From: Coxiella sp. RIFCSPHIGHO2_12_FULL_42_15
GTDB taxonomy: Bacteria; Pseudomonadota; Gammaproteobacteria; Coxiellales; Coxiellaceae
Direction of reading: 5' to 3'
DNA length: 64,000 bases
NCBI GenBank assembly: GCA_001797285.1
Contig: MGOZ01000050.1
Span: 894-64,893, forward strand
Position numbers and translations under genes: made by a program. The notes under the pieces are model-generated. The model made no database searches, was not told the DNA's origin, and was given only the letters and a program-made list of their open reading frames with translations. Positions 8,999 to 18,047 of this stretch are shown in pieces (position 1 is the stretch's first letter; each line of letters starts with the position of its first letter).

Positions 8999-9919
8999 AT
9001 GAGAAATAAATTCGCAAAAGTATTTTATGAATTGGGAAAAAAAGATCCACGTCTGGCCATTGTGGTCGCTGACATTTCACCCGCGGGTTCGATTGCGCAA
9101 TTTCGTGAAGAATTTCCTGAGCGATTTATCAATACAGGTGTTTCAGAGCAATCCATGATTGGTATTGCTGCGGGTATGGCATTGCGTGGCATGCGACCTT
9201 TTGCTTACACCATTGCCACATTTGCTTTGTACCGACCGTTTGAATTTGTGCGCGATGATATTGCGTATCAAAATTTACCGGTTACGGTTGTCGGTGTGGG
9301 TGGTGGCGTTACGTATTCCACCCTGGGGGGGACTCATCATGCGATGGAAGACATTGCCGTTGCGAGTGCGATTCCGGGGATGCAGGTATTGGTGCCCTGC
9401 GATCCGATGGAAACGCAGCAGATAACTGAGTGGTGTGCGCTTAAAAATGAAAAACCAACCTACTTGCGTTTAGGAAAAGCAGGAGAGCCAGATTTAACGA
9501 CGCAGGCGATTGACCCTTTTATTCCTGGAAAAATACGTCGTATTTGCCAGGGTAAAGACGTCTGCATTATTTCGTATGGCCCTACCGTTAAAATGGCGCT
9601 GGATTTGGCGCAACACATTAAAAAAACCCATCAATGGTCATCCACCGTTGTTTCTTGTCATTCCATCAAACCGCTGGATGTCGATGGAACTCGTGAATTG
9701 TTACATCAGCATCGCAGAGTCATTGTCATTGAAGAGCATGTTCCTCACGGTGGTTTGGGTTCAAGAATCAAAGAAATTGCATGGGACATGCGTGCTAACT
9801 GTGAATTGACGTGTTACGCTTTGCAAGATAAATTTATCCACCATTATGGGAGCCATGAGCAATTACTGGATGCACATGGGCTCAATATGGCTAAAATTCA
9901 TGAAGGAGTATTTGCATGA
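8999..9919 (+). CDS. Transketolase, C-terminal (pyrimidine-binding) subunit
   Basis: 306-aa partner of the preceding subunit. It has the pyrimidine-binding domain (FINTGVSEQSMIGIAAGMAL, with the Glu that activates TPP, then FATF-type TIATFALYRPFE) and a C-terminal transketolase domain (DVCIISYGPTVKMALDLA ... VIVIEEHVPHGGLGSRI). Sequence resembles the 1-deoxyxylulose-5-phosphate synthase/transketolase superfamily, and together with the upstream gene it covers one full enzyme. A 55-bp gap separates the two. A G7 run at about 9325-9331 lies in the coding sequence. The stop overlaps the next start (ATGA). Confidence 0.9.
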   Translation: MRNKFAKVFYELGKKDPRLAIVVADISPAGSIAQFREEFPERFINTGVSEQSMIGIAAGMALRGMRPFAYTIATFALYRPFEFVRDDIAYQNLPVTVVGVGGGVTYSTLGGTHHAMEDIAVASAIPGMQVLVPCDPMETQQITEWCALKNEKPTYLRLGKAGEPDLTTQAIDPFIPGKIRRICQGKDVCIISYGPTVKMALDLAQHIKKTHQWSSTVVSCHSIKPLDVDGTRELLHQHRRVIVIEEHVPHGGLGSRIKEIAWDMRANCELTCYALQDKFIHHYGSHEQLLDAHGLNMAKIHEGVFA

Positions 9920-11016
9920 CGGGACACACCAAGCCAGATGCAAAAGCAGTTGCGGAGCAACCGCTACATTTTAAACCGAGATTGAGTAAACCCTTTGAGC
10001 CTCCTGCCGACTATAAACCGTTGCCGGTTGATCCTATTCCCGAACGCTATTTATTGGATTTAGCGACCAAGTGTAATTTACGTTGCCCAATGTGCCCCGT
10101 ATGGGGGTCGCCGGATAATGCCGCGCAAGAAAAAGTAAAAGGGGTGATGCCACTAGAAGAATCCAAAAAAATACTCGATGAAATTATGGCGCTCAAACCT
10201 TTAATTCAGCCTAATATGTATGGCGAGCCTTTATTGGCGCCCAATTTGCGAGAACGTATTATTGATATGAAGAATCGCGGTATTGCGGTGGCCATGAATA
10301 CAAATGGTCTTACGTTAAACGAAGATTTGGCAAAATTTTTTGTGGAAGTGAAACTCGATTCTATTTTTTTTAGCATTGATTCCATAACGCCTGAAACGTT
10401 GAAAAAAATTCGCGGCATTTGGAAACTCGATCGCATCGAAAAAGCCGTACATATTATGTTGAATGCGCGGGGTGAAAATACTTATCCGCGCATTGGTGTT
10501 TCTTTTACGGAGCAAGAGGACAATCGGCACGAACGTGATGGCTTTGTGCAACGCTGGATACATTTAGTGGATTGTGTGCGTGTGGGTTTGATCTTTGAAA
10601 ATGGTCGTTTTAAAGATATGCCGGATCCGGGTCCACGGAAGCCGTGTCCTTCCATTTATAACACGATGCCGATTCACAATGATGGTACGGTGACCATTTG
10701 CTGTTTAGATGGTTTTAAAACTACGAAAATGGGCAATGTCTTTAAAGAGGGTAGTGTAGAAGCCGTATGGAATGGCGATAAATTTAAACGAGCGCGTTAT
10801 TATCACGAAACGGGACAGTATGACAAAATACCGTTTTGTAAGAATTGCAATGGCTGGGCGCAGTATGAATTTAAAGAAGAAGTCAAAGACGGTTATTTGA
10901 TTCGAACCTCGCCGCAGTTTGTGTATTACAACAAGATTGCGCGTCTGACCAATTGGCAGGGCGCTTTGATGGGTGGTCATCCTGAAATTGAGATCGCCGA
11001 ATTACTCGAAAATTAG
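9916..11016 (+). CDS. Radical SAM protein with SPASM-like C-terminus
   Basis: 366-aa radical SAM enzyme. The 4Fe-4S motif CNLRCPMCPVWG (CxxxCxxC) is at about residues 53-60, followed by an MYGEPLLAPNL segment and the AMNTNGLTL strand common to SPASM/Elp3-like radical SAM proteins. The C-terminus has further cysteines (KPCPSIYNT, TICCLDGF, CKNCNGW) placed as in SPASM auxiliary-cluster domains. In a carbohydrate locus it could catalyse a radical C-methylation, epimerisation, dehydration or carbon-chain rearrangement. It is translationally coupled to the split transketolase and shares its operon with the methyltransferase, so a joint modification of one sugar is plausible but unproven. Confidence 0.83.
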   Translation: MTGHTKPDAKAVAEQPLHFKPRLSKPFEPPADYKPLPVDPIPERYLLDLATKCNLRCPMCPVWGSPDNAAQEKVKGVMPLEESKKILDEIMALKPLIQPNMYGEPLLAPNLRERIIDMKNRGIAVAMNTNGLTLNEDLAKFFVEVKLDSIFFSIDSITPETLKKIRGIWKLDRIEKAVHIMLNARGENTYPRIGVSFTEQEDNRHERDGFVQRWIHLVDCVRVGLIFENGRFKDMPDPGPRKPCPSIYNTMPIHNDGTVTICCLDGFKTTKMGNVFKEGSVEAVWNGDKFKRARYYHETGQYDKIPFCKNCNGWAQYEFKEEVKDGYLIRTSPQFVYYNKIARLTNWQGALMGGHPEIEIAELLEN

Positions 11017-11021
11017 TAACT

Positions 11022-12185
11022 ATGACGCAATCATCACTCTTAACAAAAATGCGATCCAGAGGGATGGGGTGGTTTTTAGCGCGTTTGTTGCAAGAAAGCC
11101 AAAATCGCGCCTCCATCATCGGGAAAACTATAAAACCATTTATGATGATTTTATTTTGGGGATTGATTTTACCGATGAATAAACTTAAAGCAATTTCATC
11201 GTTGTCACCCAAAGTCTCTTTACTAGATACACTCTATCTTTTTTATGATTTAGATGTTTCACCCGTCACCTATGATTTTTCTTGGGCGCTTGTGCTGGCC
11301 GAACAGGAACGAAAACGCAGAAATTTAGCGAGTGTAACCGTTGTTTTTGTTCCCGGAAAAAAACAAGGATTGCGTGAAGAAGATCCCGGCTACGAAGCAG
11401 AAATTAATTATTTTTCGCGGTTGTGGCGGCGCCATGAGATGTTGTATGCCATGTGCCATCTGCTTCCGTCTTGTGCGGGGGTCACGTTATGCCAAAGTCG
11501 TGAACAAGCGAATGTGTTATGCGAGTCGGCACGCCCCAACCTTTTTCCAAAACAGTACAACGAAATTTTTCCCATTACGCATGAAACATCGCAAGTTTTG
11601 CAGCATAAAACCAGTGACATAATGGCGTTGCGTTCTACGCTGCAGGCACTAAAATACATGGATCAATGGTTAGCGCCACGGCTGAAACAGCGAAAATTAA
11701 TTACCATCACGCTGCGGCAATCCAGTTATATGCCAGCGCGTAATAGTAATATCTCTGCTTGGGCTGAATTTGCGCGATCATTAAATCCAAGAGAATTTTT
11801 TGTGGTATTTATCGCCGATACGGACAGTGCGTTGGAAGGTATTCCCGCTGAGTTAGCTGAATTTGTCTTTTTTAACGAAGCGTGCTGGAATTTGAATTTG
11901 CGTTCCGCTTTATATGAGCGGAGTTATTTAAATTTGGGCGTGAATAATGGTCCTATGGCGTTATGCTGGTTAAACGCAAATTGTCGGTATATTACCTTCA
12001 AATTGTTCACACCGGATGTTCCTCAAGCGTCATTAGCTGCTTATAAAAGGCATGGCATTGATATCGGGAAATCGCTGCCATTTTCTACTGATTTTCAAAC
12101 GTGGGCGTGGGAAGAAGATCAGTTGAATGTGATCACACGAAAGTTTGGTGAAATACAAAGGATTATGGAGGTCGCATGGAAATGA
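11022..12185 (+). CDS. Conserved hypothetical protein, possibly GT-B-like
   Basis: 387-aa protein I do not recognise with certainty. The N-terminal 60 residues contain a hydrophobic stretch (about 38-52, MMILFWGLILP) that might be a membrane anchor, or the true start may be the ATG at 11175, in which case the protein is soluble. The C-terminal region includes ITITLRQSSYMPARNSN and a NNGPMALCWLNANCRYITF segment that is loosely like the nucleotide-binding face of heptosyltransferase-type GT-B enzymes. No catalytic motif is convincing. It lies five bases after the radical SAM gene, and its last 10 nt overlap the next gene, so it belongs to the operon. Confidence 0.6.
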   Translation: MTQSSLLTKMRSRGMGWFLARLLQESQNRASIIGKTIKPFMMILFWGLILPMNKLKAISSLSPKVSLLDTLYLFYDLDVSPVTYDFSWALVLAEQERKRRNLASVTVVFVPGKKQGLREEDPGYEAEINYFSRLWRRHEMLYAMCHLLPSCAGVTLCQSREQANVLCESARPNLFPKQYNEIFPITHETSQVLQHKTSDIMALRSTLQALKYMDQWLAPRLKQRKLITITLRQSSYMPARNSNISAWAEFARSLNPREFFVVFIADTDSALEGIPAELAEFVFFNEACWNLNLRSALYERSYLNLGVNNGPMALCWLNANCRYITFKLFTPDVPQASLAAYKRHGIDIGKSLPFSTDFQTWAWEEDQLNVITRKFGEIQRIMEVAWK

Positions 12186-13639
12186 ATGCGCGCGCATTTT
12201 ATTTTACGGTAGTTTTTTGGGGGAAGGAGTTTCGAGATTATTTTATTACCTTGCTGCTGGCCTCGCTTTTATCACCTAACAATATTCCCGTATTAGAAAA
12301 TAAAAAAGATTCTCGATTTGTCATTGCAACGACGGAAGAAGATTGGAATGCTATTCAGAATGAAACGTTATTTCTTTTATTAAAGTCCTTTATCGATGTT
12401 ATTTACATTAATCTTGATATTTCTACCGATATGTCAAAAATGCGCTTAATGTCGCAAGGACATAAACAGATTTCTGAAGTTTTATTTGCAAATAAGGCCA
12501 TAGGAGTATTTGTGACCCCTGATTTAGTGCTTTCAGATGGGGCTGTTGTTGCGTTACAACAACGCGTGAGTGAAGGAAAAAAAGTGGTGTTGTGCCCTGC
12601 TATTCGTTTTGAATATCAAGGCTGTATGAGAGATTTTAATCAATTAGGGGTAATGCAACCGGGAAAACCCATGATCTTGCCACCGCGACAGTTGATGACC
12701 GTCGCGTTGCGAAACTTGCATTCTGAGACTAAAACGTGGTTGTGGGATGAGCCTTATTATGCCCATAATCCAGTGTGCAGTATGTGGCGCCTTCCAGGGG
12801 GCGATAATTTTGTTTTGCATGGCTATAGTTGGGCACCACTGGCCGTAGATTATGCATCTTTACAAACGCATGATACTACTACGTTTGATTTTTCGACGTT
12901 GGATCAAGATTATGTGTATAAAAATTTTGGAGTTAGTGAAGATATTTATGTAGTCACGGATTCGGATGAGATGGCGTTAGTTAGTTTTACAGACGAAAAT
13001 GATTTGCATATTCCTTTGGTGCCGCACGTGAGTTATCAAGTGCCTGGGCTGAGAAATTGCATTAATAAGGATAAATTACGTCGTTTTCATTATTCTTCCC
13101 TTCATGGTATGGATCCGTTAAAGCGTGAGCTGGTGCAAGAAACGGTATTACTACATACGACAAATATTGAATCTTCTTGGGATGCAATCATTCGTACCGC
13201 TAATGTTAATGTCGCTTCAGCCATCAAAAAGAAACCAAAAGCAGAGGGTAGTGCGGCAAGCATTATTTATGACTTAGAGTATTTCTTCAATTTCAGAGTC
13301 CCTGCCCTTTTTAGGGCAATTTTAATTAATCGATTGTTACAATACCGAGCTTATTTTATACAATTCGGCCATTACTTTTTGGGTCGTAGCACTATTTTGA
13401 ATCACATTATTTGTTTGGTAGTGAGAAAGCGTGCTCCTGATGCAAAATCCCAAGTGGAAGCATCGTCACCTTCCTCGGAAAAAGTGAGCCGCCTTAGGCA
13501 TTTTTATTTATTTGCGCATCGATTGGATGGAGGGAGAATTTTTCTTGTTATATATTGTGCGACGTATTTTTTTATGAAACTGATATTGTTGAGGATCTGT
13601 TCCTTTTTTAAGGTGCGGCCTCATCAGGATGTCACCTAA
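12176..13639 (+). CDS. Unknown protein, paralogue of the product at 30268-31497
   Basis: 487-aa protein of unrecognised family. Its N-terminus (FYFTVVFWGKEFRDY, then SLLSPNNIPVLEN) closely matches that of the protein encoded at 30268-31497 on the other strand. The two also share a LHSET region, a DQDYVYKN/DGDYIYKN segment and SDE followed by a hydrophobic strand. The pattern of short strands and helices with conserved acidic residues could fit a nucleotide-sugar-using transferase, but no known motif is present. The C-terminus has hydrophobic stretches (about 450-480) that might associate with the membrane. GGAGG precedes the chosen ATG. It is the last gene of the first operon. Confidence 0.65.
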   Translation: MEMNARAFYFTVVFWGKEFRDYFITLLLASLLSPNNIPVLENKKDSRFVIATTEEDWNAIQNETLFLLLKSFIDVIYINLDISTDMSKMRLMSQGHKQISEVLFANKAIGVFVTPDLVLSDGAVVALQQRVSEGKKVVLCPAIRFEYQGCMRDFNQLGVMQPGKPMILPPRQLMTVALRNLHSETKTWLWDEPYYAHNPVCSMWRLPGGDNFVLHGYSWAPLAVDYASLQTHDTTTFDFSTLDQDYVYKNFGVSEDIYVVTDSDEMALVSFTDENDLHIPLVPHVSYQVPGLRNCINKDKLRRFHYSSLHGMDPLKRELVQETVLLHTTNIESSWDAIIRTANVNVASAIKKKPKAEGSAASIIYDLEYFFNFRVPALFRAILINRLLQYRAYFIQFGHYFLGRSTILNHIICLVVRKRAPDAKSQVEASSPSSEKVSRLRHFYLFAHRLDGGRIFLVIYCATYFFMKLILLRICSFFKVRPHQDVT

Positions 13640-13705
13640 GGCATGGTAAGAATCCCACATATTGATCGATTAGCGATTCCCGCCGGCTAATAACGATGGA
13701 AATTT

Positions 13706-13791
13706 CCCAAGGGAGAAATTGTAATCTCTCCCTGGGCGATTGAAAACAAATTCATTGTGAAGCTCATTCCGTTCCAAGGGGTGAGCTTCAC
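13706..13791. terminator. Two adjacent hairpins between convergent genes
   Basis: Two inverted repeats lie between convergent coding regions. The first pairs 13706-13716 (CCCAAGGGAGA) with 13727-13736 (TCTCCCTGGG, one bulged base). The second pairs GTGAAGCTCA (13757-13766) perfectly with TGAGCTTCAC (13782-13791). Neither has a strong U-tract, so the assignment as transcription terminators is inferred from position. The first stem resembles the central stem of repeat R2. Confidence 0.45.
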
Positions 13792-13797
13792 AGTCCT

Positions 13798-14316
13798 TTA
13801 GTTTGGCGTTGCAGGGGTAGGAATGTTGCAGATTACCCTATCTGGTGTTCCTCCAATAACACCATCAATGTTGTCCGCATTGAAGGAGATGGTTTCCGAA
13901 CCGACGACCCCATCAGAACCACAGGGGTACGTGGTGGTCTTACCATTGGCTTCAATTTGAACATGGGCCTTTGAACCAAGAAGCGTGGGGTTTTTCGGGT
14001 AGAATTTCACAGTATTAAGCACGCAGACTCCTGTACTATGGTCCTCAGGTACACACGAAGTCTGAACCGTAGCAGTTCCGTCAGGATTTTGCTTCAAATT
14101 TGTCCAGGCGCCTGGATCGCCGCAATAAAAGGTCACGTTATCGAAAACAAATTTATCAGAACAAGACTTCATCATGCTCCCACCAACGGATATTTTTACT
14201 GCATAGCCGCTGAAACCAACAACCGCCAAAAGAATACCTCCTAAAAACAGGGAGATATTACGAACACGAAAACGGTTACTGATATTAACTCTTTGATTAG
14301 AATATTTCTTTTTCAT
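13798..14316 (-). CDS. Small exported or membrane-anchored hypothetical protein
   Basis: 172 aa from the ATG at 14316, chosen because AGAGGGA lies a few bases upstream; an in-frame ATG at 14400 has no such site. The N-terminus is basic (MKKKYSNQR), followed by a hydrophobic segment at about 25-43 (SLFLGGILLAVVGFSGYAV), which acts as an uncleaved anchor or signal peptide. The rest is polar with six cysteines (CSDKF, FYCGD, TSCVPE, GVCVL, YPCGS, VICNI), suggesting a disulphide-bonded periplasmic domain. No family recognised. It is transcribed against the surrounding locus and sits between two plus-strand units. Confidence 0.6.
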   Translation of the reverse strand: MKKKYSNQRVNISNRFRVRNISLFLGGILLAVVGFSGYAVKISVGGSMMKSCSDKFVFDNVTFYCGDPGAWTNLKQNPDGTATVQTSCVPEDHSTGVCVLNTVKFYPKNPTLLGSKAHVQIEANGKTTTYPCGSDGVVGSETISFNADNIDGVIGGTPDRVICNIPTPATPN

Positions 14317-14574
14317 TTTACTATCCCTCTTAATGTTTTTTTTTCGCTCAACAAGAATATAGCATAAATTATACAAAAGACCTTCCCGTTTTGGTGTCAT
14401 TTTTTGTGATGCAATTCGACAGTAAGTTGAAGGGTTAATTTAGTTCCCTCGCGTGATATGATCCTCACTGGCATCACTGACCCAACCAGTAGGAGTAGCT
14501 ACCTCATTTGATTCATTTTTTAGCCGCCTCCTGGTGAGGCTACACCCCTTTTTTAAAAAAGAAGCCATTATCTT
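14317..14574. other. Divergent intergenic region with MITE-end fragment
   Basis: 258 bp between the divergent exported protein and acetyltransferase genes. It holds a fragment of the R3 repeat end (GAGGCTACACCCC at about 14536-14548) whose GGCTA pairs with TAGCC at 14521-14525. A C4T6 run follows, giving a weak terminator-like shape upstream of the acetyltransferase start. A T9 run lies near 14336-14344. I see no promoter that I would defend. Confidence 0.4.
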
Positions 14575-15342
14575 ATGATTGGACGCATCGTTAAAAATAT
14601 GTTGCAAACAATGCGAGTACCTCAAGATGGAGTGCTCCTCATGCATAGCGCTTTTAAGGGTTTTGCACGAGACGGATATCAAGCTGATGAGATGTTACGT
14701 GCCTTGTTTGATTATTTGGCTCATGGTACTTTGCTACTGCCAACCATGTCATGGCGTTATGTAAAATCAGATAAACCGCATTTTGATGAACTGGCGACAC
14801 CGTCGAATACGGGTATTTTAACGGAGCTGTTTCGTCAGCAGTATGCGACGCATCGCAGTCTTCATCCGACACACTCTGTTGCTGGGATCGGCAAGCAAGC
14901 GGGTGTTTTATTATCGGAACATCAACACTGCATTACTCCTTGTGGCTTGCAAAGCCCTTTTGGCAAACTCGTTGAAGCGGATGCTTATATCATTATGCTG
15001 GGAGTAGGAATGGATTGCTGCACGTTGGTTCACCATGTTGAAGAATTGTTTGCTCCACAACTTTATGTAAAACCAGAATCAGAGACAGAGCAATACTATT
15101 GTCGCGATCGCTCTGGTAAACTAACGACGGTCGGATTACGGCGGCATTTATTTTTGCCACGCAATTATTGGCAATTTCAAGATATATTGGCTGAAAAAAA
15201 TCAATTATCCGTTTTTCGATGTGACAATTCTATTTGTTTAGGATTTCGAGCAAAAAACTTATTTCAAATTGTCGCAAATGCATTAAAATGTAATCCTGCT
15301 GCGGTCATTGCTAAACCAGGCCAGCGTTATCGAATGATGTAG
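14575..15342 (+). CDS. AAC(3)-fold N-acetyltransferase, sugar-modifying type
   Basis: 255-aa member of the antibiotic N-acetyltransferase (AAC(3)) superfamily. It has the conserved VLLMHSAFKGF start, LLPTMSW strand, and the RSLHPTHSVAGIG segment, whose His residues belong to the acetyl-CoA/active-site region; CGLQSPFGKL and MLGVGMDCCTLVHHVEE follow as in the family. Members inside polysaccharide clusters acetylate amino sugars rather than aminoglycosides, and the neighbours (carbamoyltransferase, ABC exporter) support that reading. It begins a new plus-strand unit, 17 bp before the carbamoyltransferase gene. Confidence 0.82.
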   Translation: MIGRIVKNMLQTMRVPQDGVLLMHSAFKGFARDGYQADEMLRALFDYLAHGTLLLPTMSWRYVKSDKPHFDELATPSNTGILTELFRQQYATHRSLHPTHSVAGIGKQAGVLLSEHQHCITPCGLQSPFGKLVEADAYIIMLGVGMDCCTLVHHVEELFAPQLYVKPESETEQYYCRDRSGKLTTVGLRRHLFLPRNYWQFQDILAEKNQLSVFRCDNSICLGFRAKNLFQIVANALKCNPAAVIAKPGQRYRMM

Positions 15343-15359
15343 GATAAAAAGGGAAAATT

Positions 15360-16988
15360 ATGATTCTGTTAGGACTTCATGGCGGTATCACATTACGTCA
15401 GCACGAGCCTGCCGCGGCATTGGTGATTAATGGCAAAGTGGCGGCGCTTTGTGAAGAAGAGCGCTATCTCCGCATTAAATCGGCTTATGGTTACATGCCT
15501 TATTATTCCATCAAAGCGTGTTTGCAAATGGCGAATATTCGATGGGAAGATGTTGATCTTGTGGTGATGCCGGGGGAAACCTATGTGGGATTTGATGATC
15601 ATATTCGTCAGTATTTGCAGCACAACTTTGGTAGCTGTCCCAAAATTCAATTAATTCATCATCAATTAGCGCATTTGGCGGTTGCATTTTATAGCTCTGG
15701 ATTAGATGAATCTTTAGTATTGTCGTTAGACGCCTCTGGTGATGGGGATTGCTCGATGCTGGGATATGCCACGCGCAAAGACGGTATTAAAGTTTTGGAA
15801 AAAATACCGGCGGATAAATCCCTCGGGTATTTTTACACCATGATGACGTATTACTTAGGTTTTGCCGATGGTGATGAATATAAAGTCATGGGATTGGCTC
15901 CTTATGGAAAACCGTCGATTGATTTCAGTGCAGTCATTCGTCCCTCTATAGAGGGGTGGGAATTCGATACTTCGTTTTTACGGCAAAAACCCGCGCCACA
16001 TTCGCCATTTGAACATACCTATTCGGAAAAATTAACAAAACTTTTGGGACAACCCAGTCGGTTGCCAAGTGGTGAAATGACCGATTATTATCGGAATGTT
16101 GCGCGTTCAACGCAATATATGTTTGAACAATGCCTATTATCACTGATTAAAAAACTTCAGAGAATGGCGCCTGCAAGTCGTCATTTATGTTATGCCGGAG
16201 GTACTGCATTAAATTGTTCAGCCAATAAAGCCTTATTGTATTCTAACGATTTTGATGTTATTCATGTTCCAGCCATGTCTTCGGATCGTGGTTTAGCGTT
16301 AGGTTGCGCTTATTATGGTGCGGTGCAAATGGGAGATTCTCCATGGCAATTGTCTTCTGCTTATTTAGGGTCGAGTTATTCGAATGATGGGATCCGCAAG
16401 GAATTAGAATCCAATGGTATTCATTTTCAAGAAGTGGATAATCCAACGGAAATAGGAGCACAATTACTTGCAGAAGGAAAGTTATTAGGTTGGTATCAAG
16501 GCCGATCTGAAGCGGGAGCGCGTGCATTAGGTAATCGCTCTATTTTAGCGTCGTGTCGGAATAAAAATACTCGCGACAAGGTGAATAAAAAAATTAAATA
16601 TCGTGAAGAGTTTCGGCCGTTTGCTCCGGCGGTAATGTTTGATAAAAGCGAGCAATATTTTCAAACGCGAGGTCGAGATTTACCGAACATGTGTTTTACG
16701 GTGGATGTCAAATCCGACAAAGCAGATTTAATTCCTGCTGTTGTGCATCAAGATCAAACGGCACGTGCGCAAACCGTAAAAAGTTCTGACAATGAATTAT
16801 TTTATGACTTATTGAAAAACTATTATCAACGCACTGATTGTGGCGTGATATTGAATACCAGTTTTAATCTAAAAGGCCAGCCTATTGTGGAATCCCCTCG
16901 TGATGCGCTAATGACTTTTTATGGATGTGGCTTGGATGCGCTCATTATGGGGAATTTCGTGGTGAAAAAGCCAGTTGTAACAGTTTAA
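15360..16988 (+). CDS. NodU/CmcH-type carbamoyltransferase
   Basis: 542-aa O-carbamoyltransferase. The N-terminal Kae1/ASKHA-like domain (LLGLHGGITLRQHEPAAALV, HHQLAHLAVAFYSSG with metal-binding His residues, and LSLDASGDGD) is followed by a C-terminal YrdC-like domain (GWYQGRSEAGARALGNRSILA, FRPFAPAV, NTSFNLKGQPIVESP). The family transfers a carbamoyl group from carbamoyl phosphate through a carbamoyl-adenylate to a sugar hydroxyl, as in Nod factors and some O-antigens. Length and motifs are complete. It lies between the acetyltransferase and the ABC exporter, so it probably decorates the exported glycan. Confidence 0.92.
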   Translation: MILLGLHGGITLRQHEPAAALVINGKVAALCEEERYLRIKSAYGYMPYYSIKACLQMANIRWEDVDLVVMPGETYVGFDDHIRQYLQHNFGSCPKIQLIHHQLAHLAVAFYSSGLDESLVLSLDASGDGDCSMLGYATRKDGIKVLEKIPADKSLGYFYTMMTYYLGFADGDEYKVMGLAPYGKPSIDFSAVIRPSIEGWEFDTSFLRQKPAPHSPFEHTYSEKLTKLLGQPSRLPSGEMTDYYRNVARSTQYMFEQCLLSLIKKLQRMAPASRHLCYAGGTALNCSANKALLYSNDFDVIHVPAMSSDRGLALGCAYYGAVQMGDSPWQLSSAYLGSSYSNDGIRKELESNGIHFQEVDNPTEIGAQLLAEGKLLGWYQGRSEAGARALGNRSILASCRNKNTRDKVNKKIKYREEFRPFAPAVMFDKSEQYFQTRGRDLPNMCFTVDVKSDKADLIPAVVHQDQTARAQTVKSSDNELFYDLLKNYYQRTDCGVILNTSFNLKGQPIVESPRDALMTFYGCGLDALIMGNFVVKKPVVTV

Positions 16989-16996
16989 GGAAAAAG

Positions 16997-17866
16997 ATGG
17001 ACCCAGCAGTGTTAGAAGCGGTAGAAGAAGAGGCGATAGCCCCAGCGCGTACACGTTTTTTTGCAAAACCGTCTGATTTTGCAGACACTGTTGCTGATTA
17101 CTTTAGTAGTTTTAAAAGTTGGCGAATGTGGAATTATATGGCGCTTGCCGATATACGACGCCGTTATCGTCGAACGCTCATAGGTCCATTTTGGACAACG
17201 TTAAGTTTAGCAATTTTTATTTCCAGTATGGGGGTGCTTTTTTCTATTTTGTGGAAGACAGATATAAAATCTTTTTTGCCGTATTTTGCTTCAGGTTTCA
17301 TATCGTGGACTTTTGTTTCTTGCATTATTACTGAAGGATGCCAGACTTTTATTAATATGGAGGGCTTGCTAAAGCAAATATCGTTTCCATTTGCGGCTTG
17401 TGCGTGGTTGGTAGTAACAAGAAATTTTTGGATTTTTTTGCATCAAATCACGATTTATATTGTGATTGCTTTTATTTATCATGTACCGCTAACAAGATAT
17501 ACCTTTTTAGCTTTTCCAGGATTGATCTTGCTTTTCCTAACAGGAAGTTGGGTGACGATGCTATTAGGGAGTTTATGCGCTCGTTTTCGCGATATGCACC
17601 AGGTTGTTATTAGCCTTTTGCAAATTTCCATGTTTGTTACGCCTATTTTCTGGCCAGAAGCGCAATTGGGCACTGGATTTAAAGCGTATTTAATTGTGAA
17701 TAGTAATCCGCTGTACCATTATGTCGTGGTGGTGCGGCAACCATTGATGGGGCAATCACCCCATTTAATTAGTTGGATTATTGTCAGTGTGATGACGGTG
17801 CTAGGTTGGTTAATAACCATGTTGGTTATGTCAAAGAATCATAGAAAATTGATTTTCTGGTTGTAA
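16997..17866 (+). CDS. ABC-2 type polysaccharide exporter permease (Wzm-like)
   Basis: 289 aa from the ATG at 16997, which has AAGGAAAAA just upstream; an ATG at 16925 lies inside the carbamoyltransferase gene without a ribosome site. The cytoplasmic N-terminus contains the family pattern LADIRRRYRRTLIGPFWTTLSLAIFI, then about six membrane spans and the GSLCARFRDMHQVVISLLQISMFVTPIFW segment typical of Wzm/KpsM/TagG permeases. With the ATPase at 18048 it should move a lipid-linked glycan across the inner membrane. A 168-bp R1 MITE separates the two subunit genes. Confidence 0.9.
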   Translation: MDPAVLEAVEEEAIAPARTRFFAKPSDFADTVADYFSSFKSWRMWNYMALADIRRRYRRTLIGPFWTTLSLAIFISSMGVLFSILWKTDIKSFLPYFASGFISWTFVSCIITEGCQTFINMEGLLKQISFPFAACAWLVVTRNFWIFLHQITIYIVIAFIYHVPLTRYTFLAFPGLILLFLTGSWVTMLLGSLCARFRDMHQVVISLLQISMFVTPIFWPEAQLGTGFKAYLIVNSNPLYHYVVVVRQPLMGQSPHLISWIIVSVMTVLGWLITMLVMSKNHRKLIFWL

Positions 17867-17872
17867 AGTAAT

Positions 17873-18040
17873 TATAGCTTTTCAGATAAATATTTTGATG
17901 AAAATGATCGTGCCATTAGAAGCCAACCCTCTCCTAGCCTCTCCCGCAGGTGGGAGAGGGAAGCTCGACAGTAAGCACCATTGCCGGTAAGACAATTAAA
18001 ATAGTTTATTTTTACCAAAATATTTATCTGAAACATTATA
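17873..18040. mobile_element. R1 MITE, copy 1
   Basis: 168-bp element bounded by imperfect terminal inverted repeats of about 32 bp, with a shared core TTCAGATAAATATTTT at both ends; termini read TATAG... and ...ATTATA, fitting TA target duplication. The centre has a CTCTCCC/GGGAGAG hairpin. Near-identical copies lie at 37248-37415 and 43805-43970. It contains no coding capacity and sits between the permease and ATPase genes of the exporter, ending seven bases before the ATPase start. Confidence 0.85.
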
Positions 18041-18047
18041 GTTAGGG

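Noticed and set aside
9325-9331. G7 run in the transketolase subunit as a phase-variable switch
   Set aside because: Seven G is near the length expected by chance and codon usage; much weaker than the G9 tract at 32578.
14317-14574. Riboswitch or attenuator before the acetyltransferase
   Set aside because: A TAGCC/GGCTA stem with a C4T6 run is present, but the stem is weak and part of it is an R3 end fragment; no known riboswitch core was seen.
14575-15342. Aminoglycoside resistance gene
   Set aside because: The AAC(3) fold is clear, but members inside glycan loci act on sugars; nothing here indicates a resistance role.
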